The notes under the pieces are model-generated. The model was given only the letters and a program-made list of their open reading frames with translations, had not been told where the DNA came from and did not search any database. The position numbers and the translations under genes were made by a program. This document shows positions 54,934 through 63,900 of a stretch of 64,000 nt of DNA, piece after piece. The first letter of the stretch is position 1. Every line of letters starts with the position of its first letter. The stretch comes from Streptomyces sp. V1I1. Lineage in GTDB: Bacteria > Actinomycetota > Actinomycetes > Streptomycetales > Streptomycetaceae. The stretch is from NCBI RefSeq assembly GCF_030817355.1, contig NZ_JAUSZH010000001.1, forward strand, positions 7,016,501 to 7,080,500, in the 5' to 3' direction.

Positions 54934-55694
54934 ACGAAGGCTTCCACACGGACGCCGACGGTTTCCAGCTCCCGTCGCACCCGGCGGGCGAGCGTGACGG
55001 CCCCCTGGGTGTCGCCGTGCAGGCAGAGCGAGCGGGCACGCACCGCGACCGACCGTCCGCAGCGCGAGGTGACCACCCCGAACCGCGCCATGCTGACAGA
55101 CCGTTCGACGACGGCGGCCGGGTCGCTGAGCACCGCGCCGTCCTGCTCGCGCGGCACCAGCGTGCCCTCCGCGGTGTACGCGCGGTCCGCGAACGCCTCG
55201 GTGACGACGGGCAGTCCGGCCTTCTCCGCCATGGTGTGCAGCTTCGATCCGGGCAGCCCGAGCAGTGGCAGCCGCTCGCCCGACAGCAGTACGCCTTCGA
55301 CGACGGCCGCCGCCTGCTCGTCGTCGTGGACGACGCGGTTGTACAGAGCGCCGTGCGGTTTGACGTACGAGACACGTGACCCGGCCGCCCGGGCGAAGAT
55401 CTCCAACGCCCCTATCTGATAGGCGATCTCGGCGGCCAGCTCGTCGGGCGGGACGTCCATGGAGCGCCGTCCGAAGCCGGCCAGATCGCGGTACGAGACC
55501 TGGGCGCCGATCCGCACCGAGCGGTCCGCCGCCAGCTCGCAGACCCGGCGCATGGTGGCCGCGTCCCCGGCGTGGAAGCCGCAGGCGACATTGGCGCTGG
55601 TGACGACGGACATCAGCTGTTCGTCGTCGGTCAGCCGCCAGCGGCCGAAGCCTTCGCCGAGGTCGGCGTTGAGATCGATGGACGCCCAGGTCAT
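54930..55694 (-). CDS. pxpA: 5-oxoprolinase subunit PxpA (LamB/YcsF family)
   Basis: 254 aa, apparently intact. It has SIDLNADLGEGFGRWRLTDD, SANVACGFHAGDAATM, VRIGAQVSYRDLAGFGRR and SYVKPHGALYN, all family hallmarks. ATG 55694 with GAGGAG upstream. PxpA acts with PxpB and PxpC to hydrolyse 5-oxoproline (pyroglutamate) to glutamate using ATP. Its partners next door are broken, so it either works with PxpBC encoded elsewhere or is a survivor of locus decay. Confidence 0.93.
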   Translation of the reverse strand: MTWASIDLNADLGEGFGRWRLTDDEQLMSVVTSANVACGFHAGDAATMRRVCELAADRSVRIGAQVSYRDLAGFGRRSMDVPPDELAAEIAYQIGALEIFARAAGSRVSYVKPHGALYNRVVHDDEQAAAVVEGVLLSGERLPLLGLPGSKLHTMAEKAGLPVVTEAFADRAYTAEGTLVPREQDGAVLSDPAAVVERSVSMARFGVVTSRCGRSVAVRARSLCLHGDTQGAVTLARRVRRELETVGVRVEAFV

Positions 55695-55717
55695 GTGCTC
55701 CTCTTTCCCACTTCTTC

Positions 55718-55963
55718 TCAGGCCACGCGGTACTGCTCGTCGCGGGCGTCCATGATGAACATCTGGCCCGGCGCGTGCGTGACCGCGAACGGCTGCCGCG
55801 AGGCCGTCTCCGCCGCCTGCGGCGTGACCCCGCACGCCCAGAACACCGGGAACTGCTTGCGAGCCGCGTCAGGCGTCCAGGCGTGCCCGCCGACCCGCTC
55901 CACGGCGGGGCCCCCGGGCCGGTTCTTCGTCCCGTCCGTGGCCCGGTCAGTCGTCCCGTTCAC
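55718..55963 (-). pseudogene. Internally deleted DUF1445 hydro-lyase gene
   Basis: An 81-codon frame starting at a GTG that overlaps the MFS stop (GTGA) and ending YRVA. The N-terminal HAWTP and the C-terminal [18 protein letters not shown] with [13 protein letters not shown] are start and end motifs of the DUF1445 putative hydro-lyase/D-glutamate cyclase family, which is normally about 260-280 aa. The junction falls near DAARKQFPV. Roughly 190 residues, including the conserved core, are missing, yet the frame is kept. A product, if made, should lack activity. Confidence 0.8.
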
Positions 55964-57237
55964 AGCAGCTCCTTGCCACGCGTCTCGGGCAGGCCGAGCA
56001 GCGCCACCACCGCGAGCCCGTAGCCGACGGCGCCGAGGACGAGCGCGCCGCCGACTCCCCAGCTGTCGGAGAGAAAACCGACGAGGGTGGGCAGGAACGC
56101 CCCCACGCCGCGGCCGCAGTTGTACGTGAAGCCCTGGCCGGTGCCGCGTACGGCGGTCGGATAGAGCTCGCTGAGGAACGATCCGAAGCCACTGAAGATC
56201 GCGGACATGCAGAAGCCGAGCGGGAACCCGAGGACGAGCAGCAGACCGTTCGCCCCCGAGGGGATGTTGGTGTAGGCGAGGATCCCGATCGCGGACAGCA
56301 CGGCGAAGAGGATGATGTTCTTCTTCCGGCCGATCCGGTCCGAGAGATAGCCGCCGGTGAGATAGCCGATGAAGGCACCGGATATCAGGAAGGTCAGATA
56401 GCCGCCGGTGCCGACGACGGTGAGCCCCCGCTCGGTCTTGAGGTACGTCGGCACCCAGGTCGCCAGCGTGTAGTAGCCGCCCTGGACGCCGGTGGAGAGC
56501 AGCGTCGCGAAGAACGTCGTCCGCAGCAGGTCCTTCTTGAAGATCGTGGAGAAGGAGCCGCGCTCGGCGCTGGCGGTGCGACGCGCGGCCGCCTCGGGTG
56601 CGTCGCTGACATTCCGCCGTACGTAGATCACCAGCAGGGCGGGCAGCGCGCCCGTCCAGAACATCACACGCCAGGCGGTGTCGGCGTCGAGGAACTGGAA
56701 GACCAGCGTGTAGACGATGACCGCGAGCGCCCAGCCGGCCGCCCACGCGCTCTGCACGGCGCCGAGGGTGCGGCCGCGGTGCTTGGCGTCGGCGTACTCC
56801 GCGACCAGGATCGCGCCGACGGCCCACTCGCCGCCGAAGCCGAGACCCTGAAGGGCCCGGAAGACAAGCAGCGTCTCGTAGTTGGGGGCAAAACCGCACA
56901 GAACGGTGAACACCGCATAAGTGATCACCGTGAGCATCAGTGCCTTCACCCGGCCGATCCGGTCGGCGAGGATGCCGGCGCCGGCGCCGCCCACGGCGGA
57001 GACGACCAGGGTGACGGTGGTGAGAAGTCCGGTCTGTCCGTTGTCGAGACTGAAGTACGCGGCGATCGCCACCATGCTGAGCGGCAGCGTGAAGTAGTCG
57101 TAGGAGTCGAGGGCGTAGCCGCCGAACGCACCGCCGAAGGCGCGGCGGCCGCGTGGACCGAGCGCCTTCAGCCATGCGAACGCGCCGGTGTCCTCGGGGA
57201 GTTCGCCCTGCTTCGGCTGTGACTGGGTCGTACTCAT
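55960..57237 (-). CDS. MFS transporter (sugar-acid/aromatic-acid proton symporter type)
   Basis: 425 aa, twelve helices, of the metabolite:H+ symporter branch: [20 protein letters not shown] (first helix), [17 protein letters not shown] (2-3 loop), [18 protein letters not shown] (helix 4-5), and [14 protein letters not shown] in the second half. ATG 57237 with GAGGTG. It heads the pxp operon on the minus strand and is divergent from a FadR-type regulator gene; probably imports 5-oxoproline or a related acid (inference). Confidence 0.9.
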   Translation of the reverse strand: MSTTQSQPKQGELPEDTGAFAWLKALGPRGRRAFGGAFGGYALDSYDYFTLPLSMVAIAAYFSLDNGQTGLLTTVTLVVSAVGGAGAGILADRIGRVKALMLTVITYAVFTVLCGFAPNYETLLVFRALQGLGFGGEWAVGAILVAEYADAKHRGRTLGAVQSAWAAGWALAVIVYTLVFQFLDADTAWRVMFWTGALPALLVIYVRRNVSDAPEAAARRTASAERGSFSTIFKKDLLRTTFFATLLSTGVQGGYYTLATWVPTYLKTERGLTVVGTGGYLTFLISGAFIGYLTGGYLSDRIGRKKNIILFAVLSAIGILAYTNIPSGANGLLLVLGFPLGFCMSAIFSGFGSFLSELYPTAVRGTGQGFTYNCGRGVGAFLPTLVGFLSDSWGVGGALVLGAVGYGLAVVALLGLPETRGKELL

Positions 57238-57298
57238 CTGCACCTCGCAGAGGGGGAGGAGGGCGCTGCCGAGACCGTGCGGTGACGCCAAGGTAGGG

Positions 57299-57313
57299 GA
57301 TTGTTGAACGATC
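57299..57313. promoter_or_regulatory. GntR/FadR-type operator
   Basis: Imperfect palindrome GATTGTT-G-AACGATC (one mismatch) in the 169-bp gap between the divergent MFS and GntR genes. It resembles FCD-subfamily operators. Confidence 0.6.
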
Positions 57314-57406
57314 AGACAAGGGTTATGTCGGTTCGTTCTTGCTTCTACGCTTCTACGATGGAGCTCGCGCGTCGGCGAGAGCGGCCGGCGAGGGAGAGGG
57401 GGCGTC

Positions 57407-58123
57407 GTGGGGACGACGGAGTCCGAGATCGGCGGACTGGCGGACGACCGCCCGCTGTTGGGCCGCACCAGCACGGCGGAACGGGTCGCGGACATCCTGC
57501 GCACCCGCATCGCGGAGGGCTACTTCCCGCCTGGAGAACGCCTTTCGGAGGAAAGCATCGGCAAGGCGCTCGGCATCTCGCGCAACACACTGCGCGAGGC
57601 GTTCCGGCTGCTGACACACGAGCGGCTGCTGACACATGAGCTCAACCGCGGGGTGTTCGTGCGGATGCTCGCCGTTCAGGACGTCGTGGACATCTACCGC
57701 ACCCGGCAGTTGGTGGAGTGCGCCGTCGTGCACGGGCTCGGAGAGCCGCCGTACGCGCTGGACCAGCTGGACGCGGCCGTGGCGGGCGGCGAGCGGTCGG
57801 AGCGTGAGCGCGACTGGAAGGGCGTCTCCACGGCCAACATCCACTTCCATCGCGAACTCGTCGCCCTCGCAGGCAGCGCGCGCACGGATGAGCTGATGCG
57901 CAGCGTGCTGGCCGAGCTGCGGCTGGCGTTCCATGTGGTGGACGACCCGCGGCGGCTGCACCAGCCTTATCTCGTACGCAACCGGGCGATTCTGGAATCC
58001 CTGAGAGCGGGGGACCGGTCGGGCGCTGAGCGGCTCCTGGCGGACTACCTCGACGACTCGCGCCTGCAACTGGTCGAGACGTACGCGCATCTCGTCGCGG
58101 AGGAGGACGCGGACGGAGCGTAG
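57407..58123 (+). CDS. GntR-family regulator, FCD (FadR) subfamily
   Basis: 238 aa. Winged helix TAERVADILRTRIAEGYFPP, then RLSEESIGKALGISRNTLR (about 24-67), followed by an all-helical FCD domain with metal-ligand His/Asp residues (NIHFHRELVALAGSARTDEL). GTG 57407 behind GGGAGAGGGGG. It probably senses the acid taken up by the divergent MFS transporter and represses the pxp operon. It remains intact although most of that operon has decayed. Confidence 0.92.
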   Translation: MGTTESEIGGLADDRPLLGRTSTAERVADILRTRIAEGYFPPGERLSEESIGKALGISRNTLREAFRLLTHERLLTHELNRGVFVRMLAVQDVVDIYRTRQLVECAVVHGLGEPPYALDQLDAAVAGGERSERERDWKGVSTANIHFHRELVALAGSARTDELMRSVLAELRLAFHVVDDPRRLHQPYLVRNRAILESLRAGDRSGAERLLADYLDDSRLQLVETYAHLVAEEDADGA

Positions 58124-58185
58124 CGGGGCCGGTCGCTTCTGCGCCGTTGCGGCCGTTGTCAGTGCGAGGACCTAATCTGTGCAGC

Positions 58186-59712
58186 GTGACTTCGCCTGCC
58201 TCGACGGACTTCGTTCCGCCCCAGCTCAGCGCGGGGCCGCGGCCCGCGCAGGGCCCGGCCGCCGACGAAGGGCTCGCGCGGCGGCTGCGCGCGCTCGCGT
58301 GCACCGCGCCGCTGCACGACCTCGACACCCGCAAGGCGAATCTCGCGGGGGAGTACACGGTGTACGCGATGGCGGAGGTCGCCCTCGCGGCGATCGACCT
58401 CGTCACGCTGAACATGGACTTCGACACCGGCGCCGATCATGACCAGATAGTGGCGAGGCTGCTCCCGCGCGTCGCCGCCCAGGCCCCGCGGCGCCCGGTC
58501 GCCGAGCACGAGCGCGTCGCCCGCTGGGTCCTGGAGAACCTGATCAACGTCGGCAGCGTGGACCGCGGATTCCGCGCGGTGTACGGCACCTTCGGCCCCG
58601 ACGGCGTCTACACGCGGCGTGACTACGACTTCAAGCTCATCGAGGAAGTACCGGGGTACGGCGGCAGCGTCTATCTCCGTACGACCGACGAAGCGGTCAA
58701 CGTCCTGGTCGGTGCGCTCGACACGGACGTCACCAGCGCGCAGATCGCGGCCGAGGTGAAGCTGGAGGTCCTGATCAGCAGGGGCCGCCTCGCCGACGCC
58801 CAGCTCGCGGCCGAGCAGGCCAGATACCGCACCGTGCAGTACGCCGGGACCCTGCGCAGAACGCTGGAGGCGACCCGGCGCAATGTGCGGGCCGTCGACT
58901 GGCTCAACGCGGTGCCTGACATGATCGCCGAGGCGCTCGACCATGTCGCCGACCGCTACCGCCATGAGAACGCGATCCTGACGAACATCCGCAAGGCCAG
59001 GGACGAGGCCGAAGACCCCGAGCACAAGCGGCGCGCCGCCGAGCTCGTCGACATCGTCAAGGACTGCATCCGCCGCCACACCCAGCTCCAGTCCCGGCTG
59101 CTCGAGGCCGGCCCGCTGTTCCGCGCCGAACAGGACCGCCAGGCCTTTGCCCGCCCCACCGCCCGGACCGGGCTCGATCTGTACGGGCAGCTGGTCGCCC
59201 CGATCCTGCCGCTCCCGGTGAAGGCGGCGATCCGCGTCACGGACGCGTTCTTCGCCCGCGGGACCGGTTTGCGTACGCCGTCGTCCGTACGGGTCGGCGA
59301 CCTGGTCGACATGCTGCTCACCCCGCCGATGGAGCGCGAGTATCTGGGCGCGGAGATGCCCGAGCCGGATCTGATCGCCACGCCCGACGACAGCCGCTTC
59401 AGCGAAGGGCAGCTGGCGAGCGCGATGGAACTGCTCGACCTGGAGCACGACGCGCCGCGCCGCCTCTCGGGACTGCTCGCCGAGGCCCGCCGTCGCGATC
59501 CCGAACTGCCGTATCTGGTCGCCCTGCTGGCCATCCACGCGGCGAGCCCACCGGTCGGCACGGCCTACCGCCAGGGCGAGGAGCGGCTGCTGTTCGCCGT
59601 CGACGACGGCACCGAACTGGACGACCCGGAATTCGGCGGGGCGGACCTGATCGTGGGCACGGCACTGCTGGACGCGGCGGGCATGGCGGCGGCCCGCACG
59701 GAGGCGGCGTGA
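58186..59712 (+). CDS. Kleisin-like subunit (MukF/MksF/JetA-type) of an SMC complex
   Basis: 508 aa. GTG 58186. A -10-like TAATCT at 58173-58178 lies 7 bp before the start and no near ribosome site is seen, so the mRNA may be leaderless. A winged-helix-like N-terminal part includes VARWVLENLINVGSV and YTRRDYDFKLIEEVPG, and a YLRTTDEAVNVLVGALDTDV segment follows. A long helical middle region (about 195-330) carries RRTLEATRRNVRAVDWLNAV. The C-terminal part is small and globular. This layout, and its place before a small partner and an SMC-like ATPase gene, match MukF/JetA kleisins. Assignment rests on context and fold-level resemblance. Confidence 0.72.
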   Translation: MTSPASTDFVPPQLSAGPRPAQGPAADEGLARRLRALACTAPLHDLDTRKANLAGEYTVYAMAEVALAAIDLVTLNMDFDTGADHDQIVARLLPRVAAQAPRRPVAEHERVARWVLENLINVGSVDRGFRAVYGTFGPDGVYTRRDYDFKLIEEVPGYGGSVYLRTTDEAVNVLVGALDTDVTSAQIAAEVKLEVLISRGRLADAQLAAEQARYRTVQYAGTLRRTLEATRRNVRAVDWLNAVPDMIAEALDHVADRYRHENAILTNIRKARDEAEDPEHKRRAAELVDIVKDCIRRHTQLQSRLLEAGPLFRAEQDRQAFARPTARTGLDLYGQLVAPILPLPVKAAIRVTDAFFARGTGLRTPSSVRVGDLVDMLLTPPMEREYLGAEMPEPDLIATPDDSRFSEGQLASAMELLDLEHDAPRRLSGLLAEARRRDPELPYLVALLAIHAASPPVGTAYRQGEERLLFAVDDGTELDDPEFGGADLIVGTALLDAAGMAAARTEAA

Positions 59713-60028
59713 GCATCCTGCCGGGGCTCCGCCCCGGACCTCGCGCCTCGATCGCCGGCGGGGCTGAATTTTCCGCTGGTCGGCCTGAAGATTCAGGCCG
59801 ACCAGCGGAAATCAAGCCCGTTGGGGGTCCCCCGGACGAAGTCTGGGAGAGATTGAGGACACTGCCCCCTACGTCCGGAGGGCGTGGGGGCCCCAGAAGG
59901 GCGTGCGGGGGGTCTGGGGGCTTGCCCCCGGTTACGGGAAGGGGCGGGGTGGGGGAGAGGCTCGCCGCAGGCCTCCCGTCCCGTCCCGAACCCCACCCCC
60001 TCAGCCCAGACCTTCCGCAGGAGCATCC
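59713..60028. repeat. Intergenic repeat cluster between kleisin-like and KITE-like genes (copy 2)
   Basis: A 316-bp gap without a gene. It holds repeat module A (59723-59765), a perfect 20-bp-arm palindrome (TTTCCGCTGGTCGGCCTGAA, 59770-59789, and complement 59792-59811, 2-nt spacer), a GGGGGTCCCCC/CGAAGTC element (about 59820-59850) related to the one inside the amidase gene, and module B (59926-59957). It splits an otherwise tight operon and may attenuate the downstream genes. Confidence 0.75.
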
Positions 60029-60928
60029 GTGACCGACCACCACGCCTGGCGTGAGGCCGACGCCCATGACGCGTCGGCTCCAGCCACCCCGGCCGCCACC
60101 CCCGCCGCCGTCACGCCCGCCGACGCCGCCGACGCCGCGCGGCTCGTCTCCTTCGGGCTGCAGCCCAAGCTGCTGCCCGCGCGCGACGCCGAATACGCCG
60201 AACTGCTCCGCCGCTACCGCGAAGAGACCGCCTTCGCCCGGCTCGCCGACGCCGTCGCCACCGGCCTAGGGCTCGTCGTGCTCGAAGTCTCCCCCCGCGC
60301 CGGCATGGCCGTCACCGCCGGTGAGGACTCCGTCTTCGCCGTCCGCATGGGCGACTACGCCCGCCGCGCGTCCGCCGACTCCGCCGACCGCTTCCTGCAC
60401 GGCCTGGCCCATCTCGCCGTCGCCGCCATGGCGTTCCCCCGCCCCGAGGACCTCGCCGACGACGGCTACATCGGCCGCATCACGGTCAACGGCGTCGACG
60501 CATTCGTCCGCCAGGCCTGCCGCCGCCTGGAGGAGCGCGCCGACGCGCAGGGCGAGAACACCGACCCCGCCACCGACGCCCCCGGCCTGGAAGCCGCCTG
60601 GCGGATCTACGCACGGCGCAGCGCCACCGGCGCCACCAAGGACGCGCGACGCCTCGCCGGATCCACCACCGGCATCGTCGGCAAGGCGGTCGCCTTCCTC
60701 ACCGACTCCGGCTTCCTCCAGCGGACCGGTGACGACGCCGGAGGCGCGTACCGCACCACCGCCCGCTACCAGCTGCAGGTGCGAGACATGGCGGGCAGCT
60801 CGGCCATGGCCGAGCTCATCGAGCTCGGCGTCGTACCGGTCAGCGACGGCACCGCCACCCTCGTGCCGCCGCCCGACGCGGACGACCTGGAGCTGGCGGC
60901 CGACGCCGGCCTGCCCTTCCACGCCTGA
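60029..60928 (+). CDS. KITE-like subunit (MukE/MksE/JetB-type) of an SMC complex
   Basis: 299 aa. GTG 60029 with GCAGGAG upstream. After an Ala/Pro/Thr-rich lead (about 1-30) comes a helical winged-helix-type body: DAEYAELLRRYREETAFARLADAVATGLGLVVL, FAVRMGDYARR, RFLHGLAHLAVAAMAFPRPEDL and a C-terminal wHTH-like GIVGKAVAFLTDSGFLQRT with TTARYQLQVRDMAGSS. Small tandem-wHTH proteins between kleisin and SMC genes are the MukE/JetB partners. Ends 37 bp before the SMC-like gene. Confidence 0.7.
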   Translation: MTDHHAWREADAHDASAPATPAATPAAVTPADAADAARLVSFGLQPKLLPARDAEYAELLRRYREETAFARLADAVATGLGLVVLEVSPRAGMAVTAGEDSVFAVRMGDYARRASADSADRFLHGLAHLAVAAMAFPRPEDLADDGYIGRITVNGVDAFVRQACRRLEERADAQGENTDPATDAPGLEAAWRIYARRSATGATKDARRLAGSTTGIVGKAVAFLTDSGFLQRTGDDAGGAYRTTARYQLQVRDMAGSSAMAELIELGVVPVSDGTATLVPPPDADDLELAADAGLPFHA

Positions 60929-60965
60929 TCCCGTACCTCCCTGCCAACTACGAGAGTCCGCCGCC

Positions 60966-63900
60966 ATGTACGAGCTGTCCCGGGTCCGCCTCTACTCCAT
61001 CGGGCCTGCCGGTGCGCGCTATGCCGACACCGTGCTGGACCTGCGCGGAGTCGGCGAGCCCGTGCCCCACCCCGCCCCCACACAGGCGGAGTTCTTCGAG
61101 GAGGATCCGGTCGGCCCGCCGCGCCGCCCCGCGCCCGCCGGCGTGCTCTTCCTGGAGAACGGCGGCGGCAAGTCCGTACTGCTGAAGCTGATCTTCTCTG
61201 TGATGCTGCCCGGCCACCGCAACACCCTCGGCGGCGCCAGCTCCGGCGTACTGCGCAAGTTCCTGCTCGCCGACGACTGCGGACATGTCGCCCTGGAGTG
61301 GCAGCACACGCTCACCGGCGAGCTGGTGGTGGTCGGCAAGGTCAGCGAGTGGCGGGGCCGTCAGGTCTCGGGCGACCCGCGGAAGTTCGCGGAAGCCTGG
61401 TACTCCTTCCGGCCGGGACCGGGGCTCAGCCTCGACTCGCTGCCGGTGGCCGAGTCGACCGCTGTCCGTCCGACCGTCGAGGGCGCGTCGGGCGCGCAGG
61501 GCCGCCGCCGCACGATGAAGGGCTTCCGGGACGCCATCACCGAGGCGGGCAAGGCGTATCCGCACCTCGAGGTGTACTGGGAGGAGATCCACGACCGCTG
61601 GAACGAACACCTCGGCGATGTGGGTCTCGATCCCGAACTGTTCCGCTACCAGCGGGAGATGAACGCGGACGAGGGCGAGGCGGCCGGGCTCTTCGCCGTC
61701 AAGAAGGACTCCGACTTCACCGATCTGCTGCTGCGGGCCGTCACCGACACCCGCGACACGGACGGTCTCGCCGACCTCGTCAGCAGCTTCGGCAACAAGC
61801 TCGGCCGCCGCGCCGAACTCACCGAGGAACGCGACTTCACGGCCGGCTCGGTCGATCTGCTCGGCCGGATCGTGGAGGCGGCCGAGGCCCGGACCCGGGC
61901 CCGCGACATCCACGCGGGCGCCGAGCGTCGTACACGCACGCTGGCCCGCCGGCTCTCCGCCCGCGCCGCTCAGGAACGGGGCCGTACGGCAGACCTCGCC
62001 CAGCAGGTCACCGCCGCCGCGCACACGGTGACCGAGGCCGAGCAGGCCCGCAGCCGCAGCTCGCTGATCGCCGCGGAACTGGCCTACCGGCACGCCTCGT
62101 TGGCCTTGGCCGTCGCGGAGAAGGGCGCCGCGGCGCAGCGGCGTGAGCTGGCCGACGCGCGTACGCTGCACTCCGCCTGGCAGGCCGCGGAAGCCGTACT
62201 GCGCCACCGCGCCGCCGCCGACCGCTCCGCACGCGTCGCCGCGGCGATCCGCGAGGCCGAACGGGACGCCGCCCCGGCGCTCGCAGCCCGTGCCAAGGCC
62301 GCCGCCGACCTCGTCCGCGCACTGCACTCCGCAGCGGAGGCAGGCGAGCGGGTGGCCAACGAGGAGGAGGAGCGCTCCGCGGCGCTCCAGGAGGCGGGGG
62401 AGGCCGCCCACCGCGACGCGACGGCCGCCGCCACGGAGGCGCAGCGCGCCCGTAGCGAGATCGGTCACCTGCGGCAGCGGCTGACCGAGGTCGAACAGGA
62501 GACGGCCGAGGCGGTACGGGCAGGCTGGCTCGACGACACCGCGCCCGACGCCGACCCGGCGCGGGCGGCGCTGGCGGCGAGCGACGCGGAGAAGACGGCG
62601 GTCGCGGCGTGGGACGCGGCCCGCGAGGCCGCCCGAACGACGGCGGACCACGCGCGCGACGCGGCCGCGGCGGAGGCCCGCGCGGAACTGGCGGCGGCCC
62701 GCGCATCGGACGCGGCGGTGGCCGCGGACAACGCATACGAGGCGGAGCGCCGCGCGGCGGACTCGATCGCCGGTGACGATCGCCTGGCGGAGCTGCTGAG
62801 TCTGCCACCGACGCTGCATGCGGCGGTGCCGTCACCGCGGCAGGGGAGGGTGGTCGCGGCCGGCCAGGAGCCCGGGGGAGTGCGCGCGGGGGACGCGGCG
62901 AGGTCTGCTGCCGGCGGTGGTACGGGCGATGTGCCCGACCCGTCGCAGGCGAGAAGCGACGCCGCTGCCGAGGCGGCCTCCGGCGACGCGGCCGACCCCG
63001 CCCACGGTGGTTCCCGTGCCGACTCCACCGCGATGCCCGGCAGCGGACAGGAACCCCACGCCGACAACGCGCCCGGCATCGGCACCGCCCTCCGCACCGC
63101 CGAAGGGCCCCTCACCGCCGAGGAGTTGGACCGATACGCCGACGAGCTGCGGGAGCTGCTCGACCAGGGCATCGCCTCCGCCGAGCGTCAGCTCTTCGAC
63201 CTGCGCACCGCCGCCGCCGACGACGCCCGCATCCTCGGTGCGCTCGGCGACGGCGGGCTGCTGCCCCCCGGGCCCGACGTCCTCGCGACCGTCGAGTACC
63301 TCGGCGAGCACGGTATCCCCGCCCTGCCCGGCTGGCGTTACCTCGCGCAGGCCGTCGACCCGGCCGACCACGCCGCCGTGCTGGCCGCTCGGCCCGAGCT
63401 CGTCGACGGCGTGGTGATCACCGATCCCGCCTCGCACGCCCGCGCGCGCGAAGTGCTCGGCGCAGCCGCGCTGTTGCCCCGGTCCGCCGTGGCCGTCGGC
63501 ACGGCCGCCGCGCTGCTCGCGCCGGTGCCAGGACCCGGCCCGGGCGGCGCCGGTGACGGGGATGTGTTCCTCGTACCACCGAACCCGGCCATGCACGACG
63601 AACACGCGGCCGACGAGGAGCGGCAGGCGCTGCGAGCCCGGGCGACCGCGCGGGACGAGGAGATCCGTGCACTCGCGGCCCGGCTGGCCGGAGACCGTTC
63701 GATCGCCGCGCGGCTCGGCTCGTGGCGCGCGGACTGCCCGCCCGGGATGCTCGCCGAGCTCGCGCAGGGCGCCCAGAGCGCACGCGAAGCCGCCGAGGAG
63801 GCGCAGGAGGCGCTCGCCGAAGCCCGTACCGTACGCGCCGAGGCGGACGAGGCCGCGGCCGACGCAGCCCGGGTGCGCGACGAGCGCCAGGACGCGGCCC

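Noticed and set aside
58186..60928. Reading the kleisin-like and KITE-like genes as unrelated hypotheticals
   Set aside because: Gene order, sizes, spacing and the adjacent GGGKS-type SMC gene make a common complex the simpler reading, though fold assignment needs confirmation.
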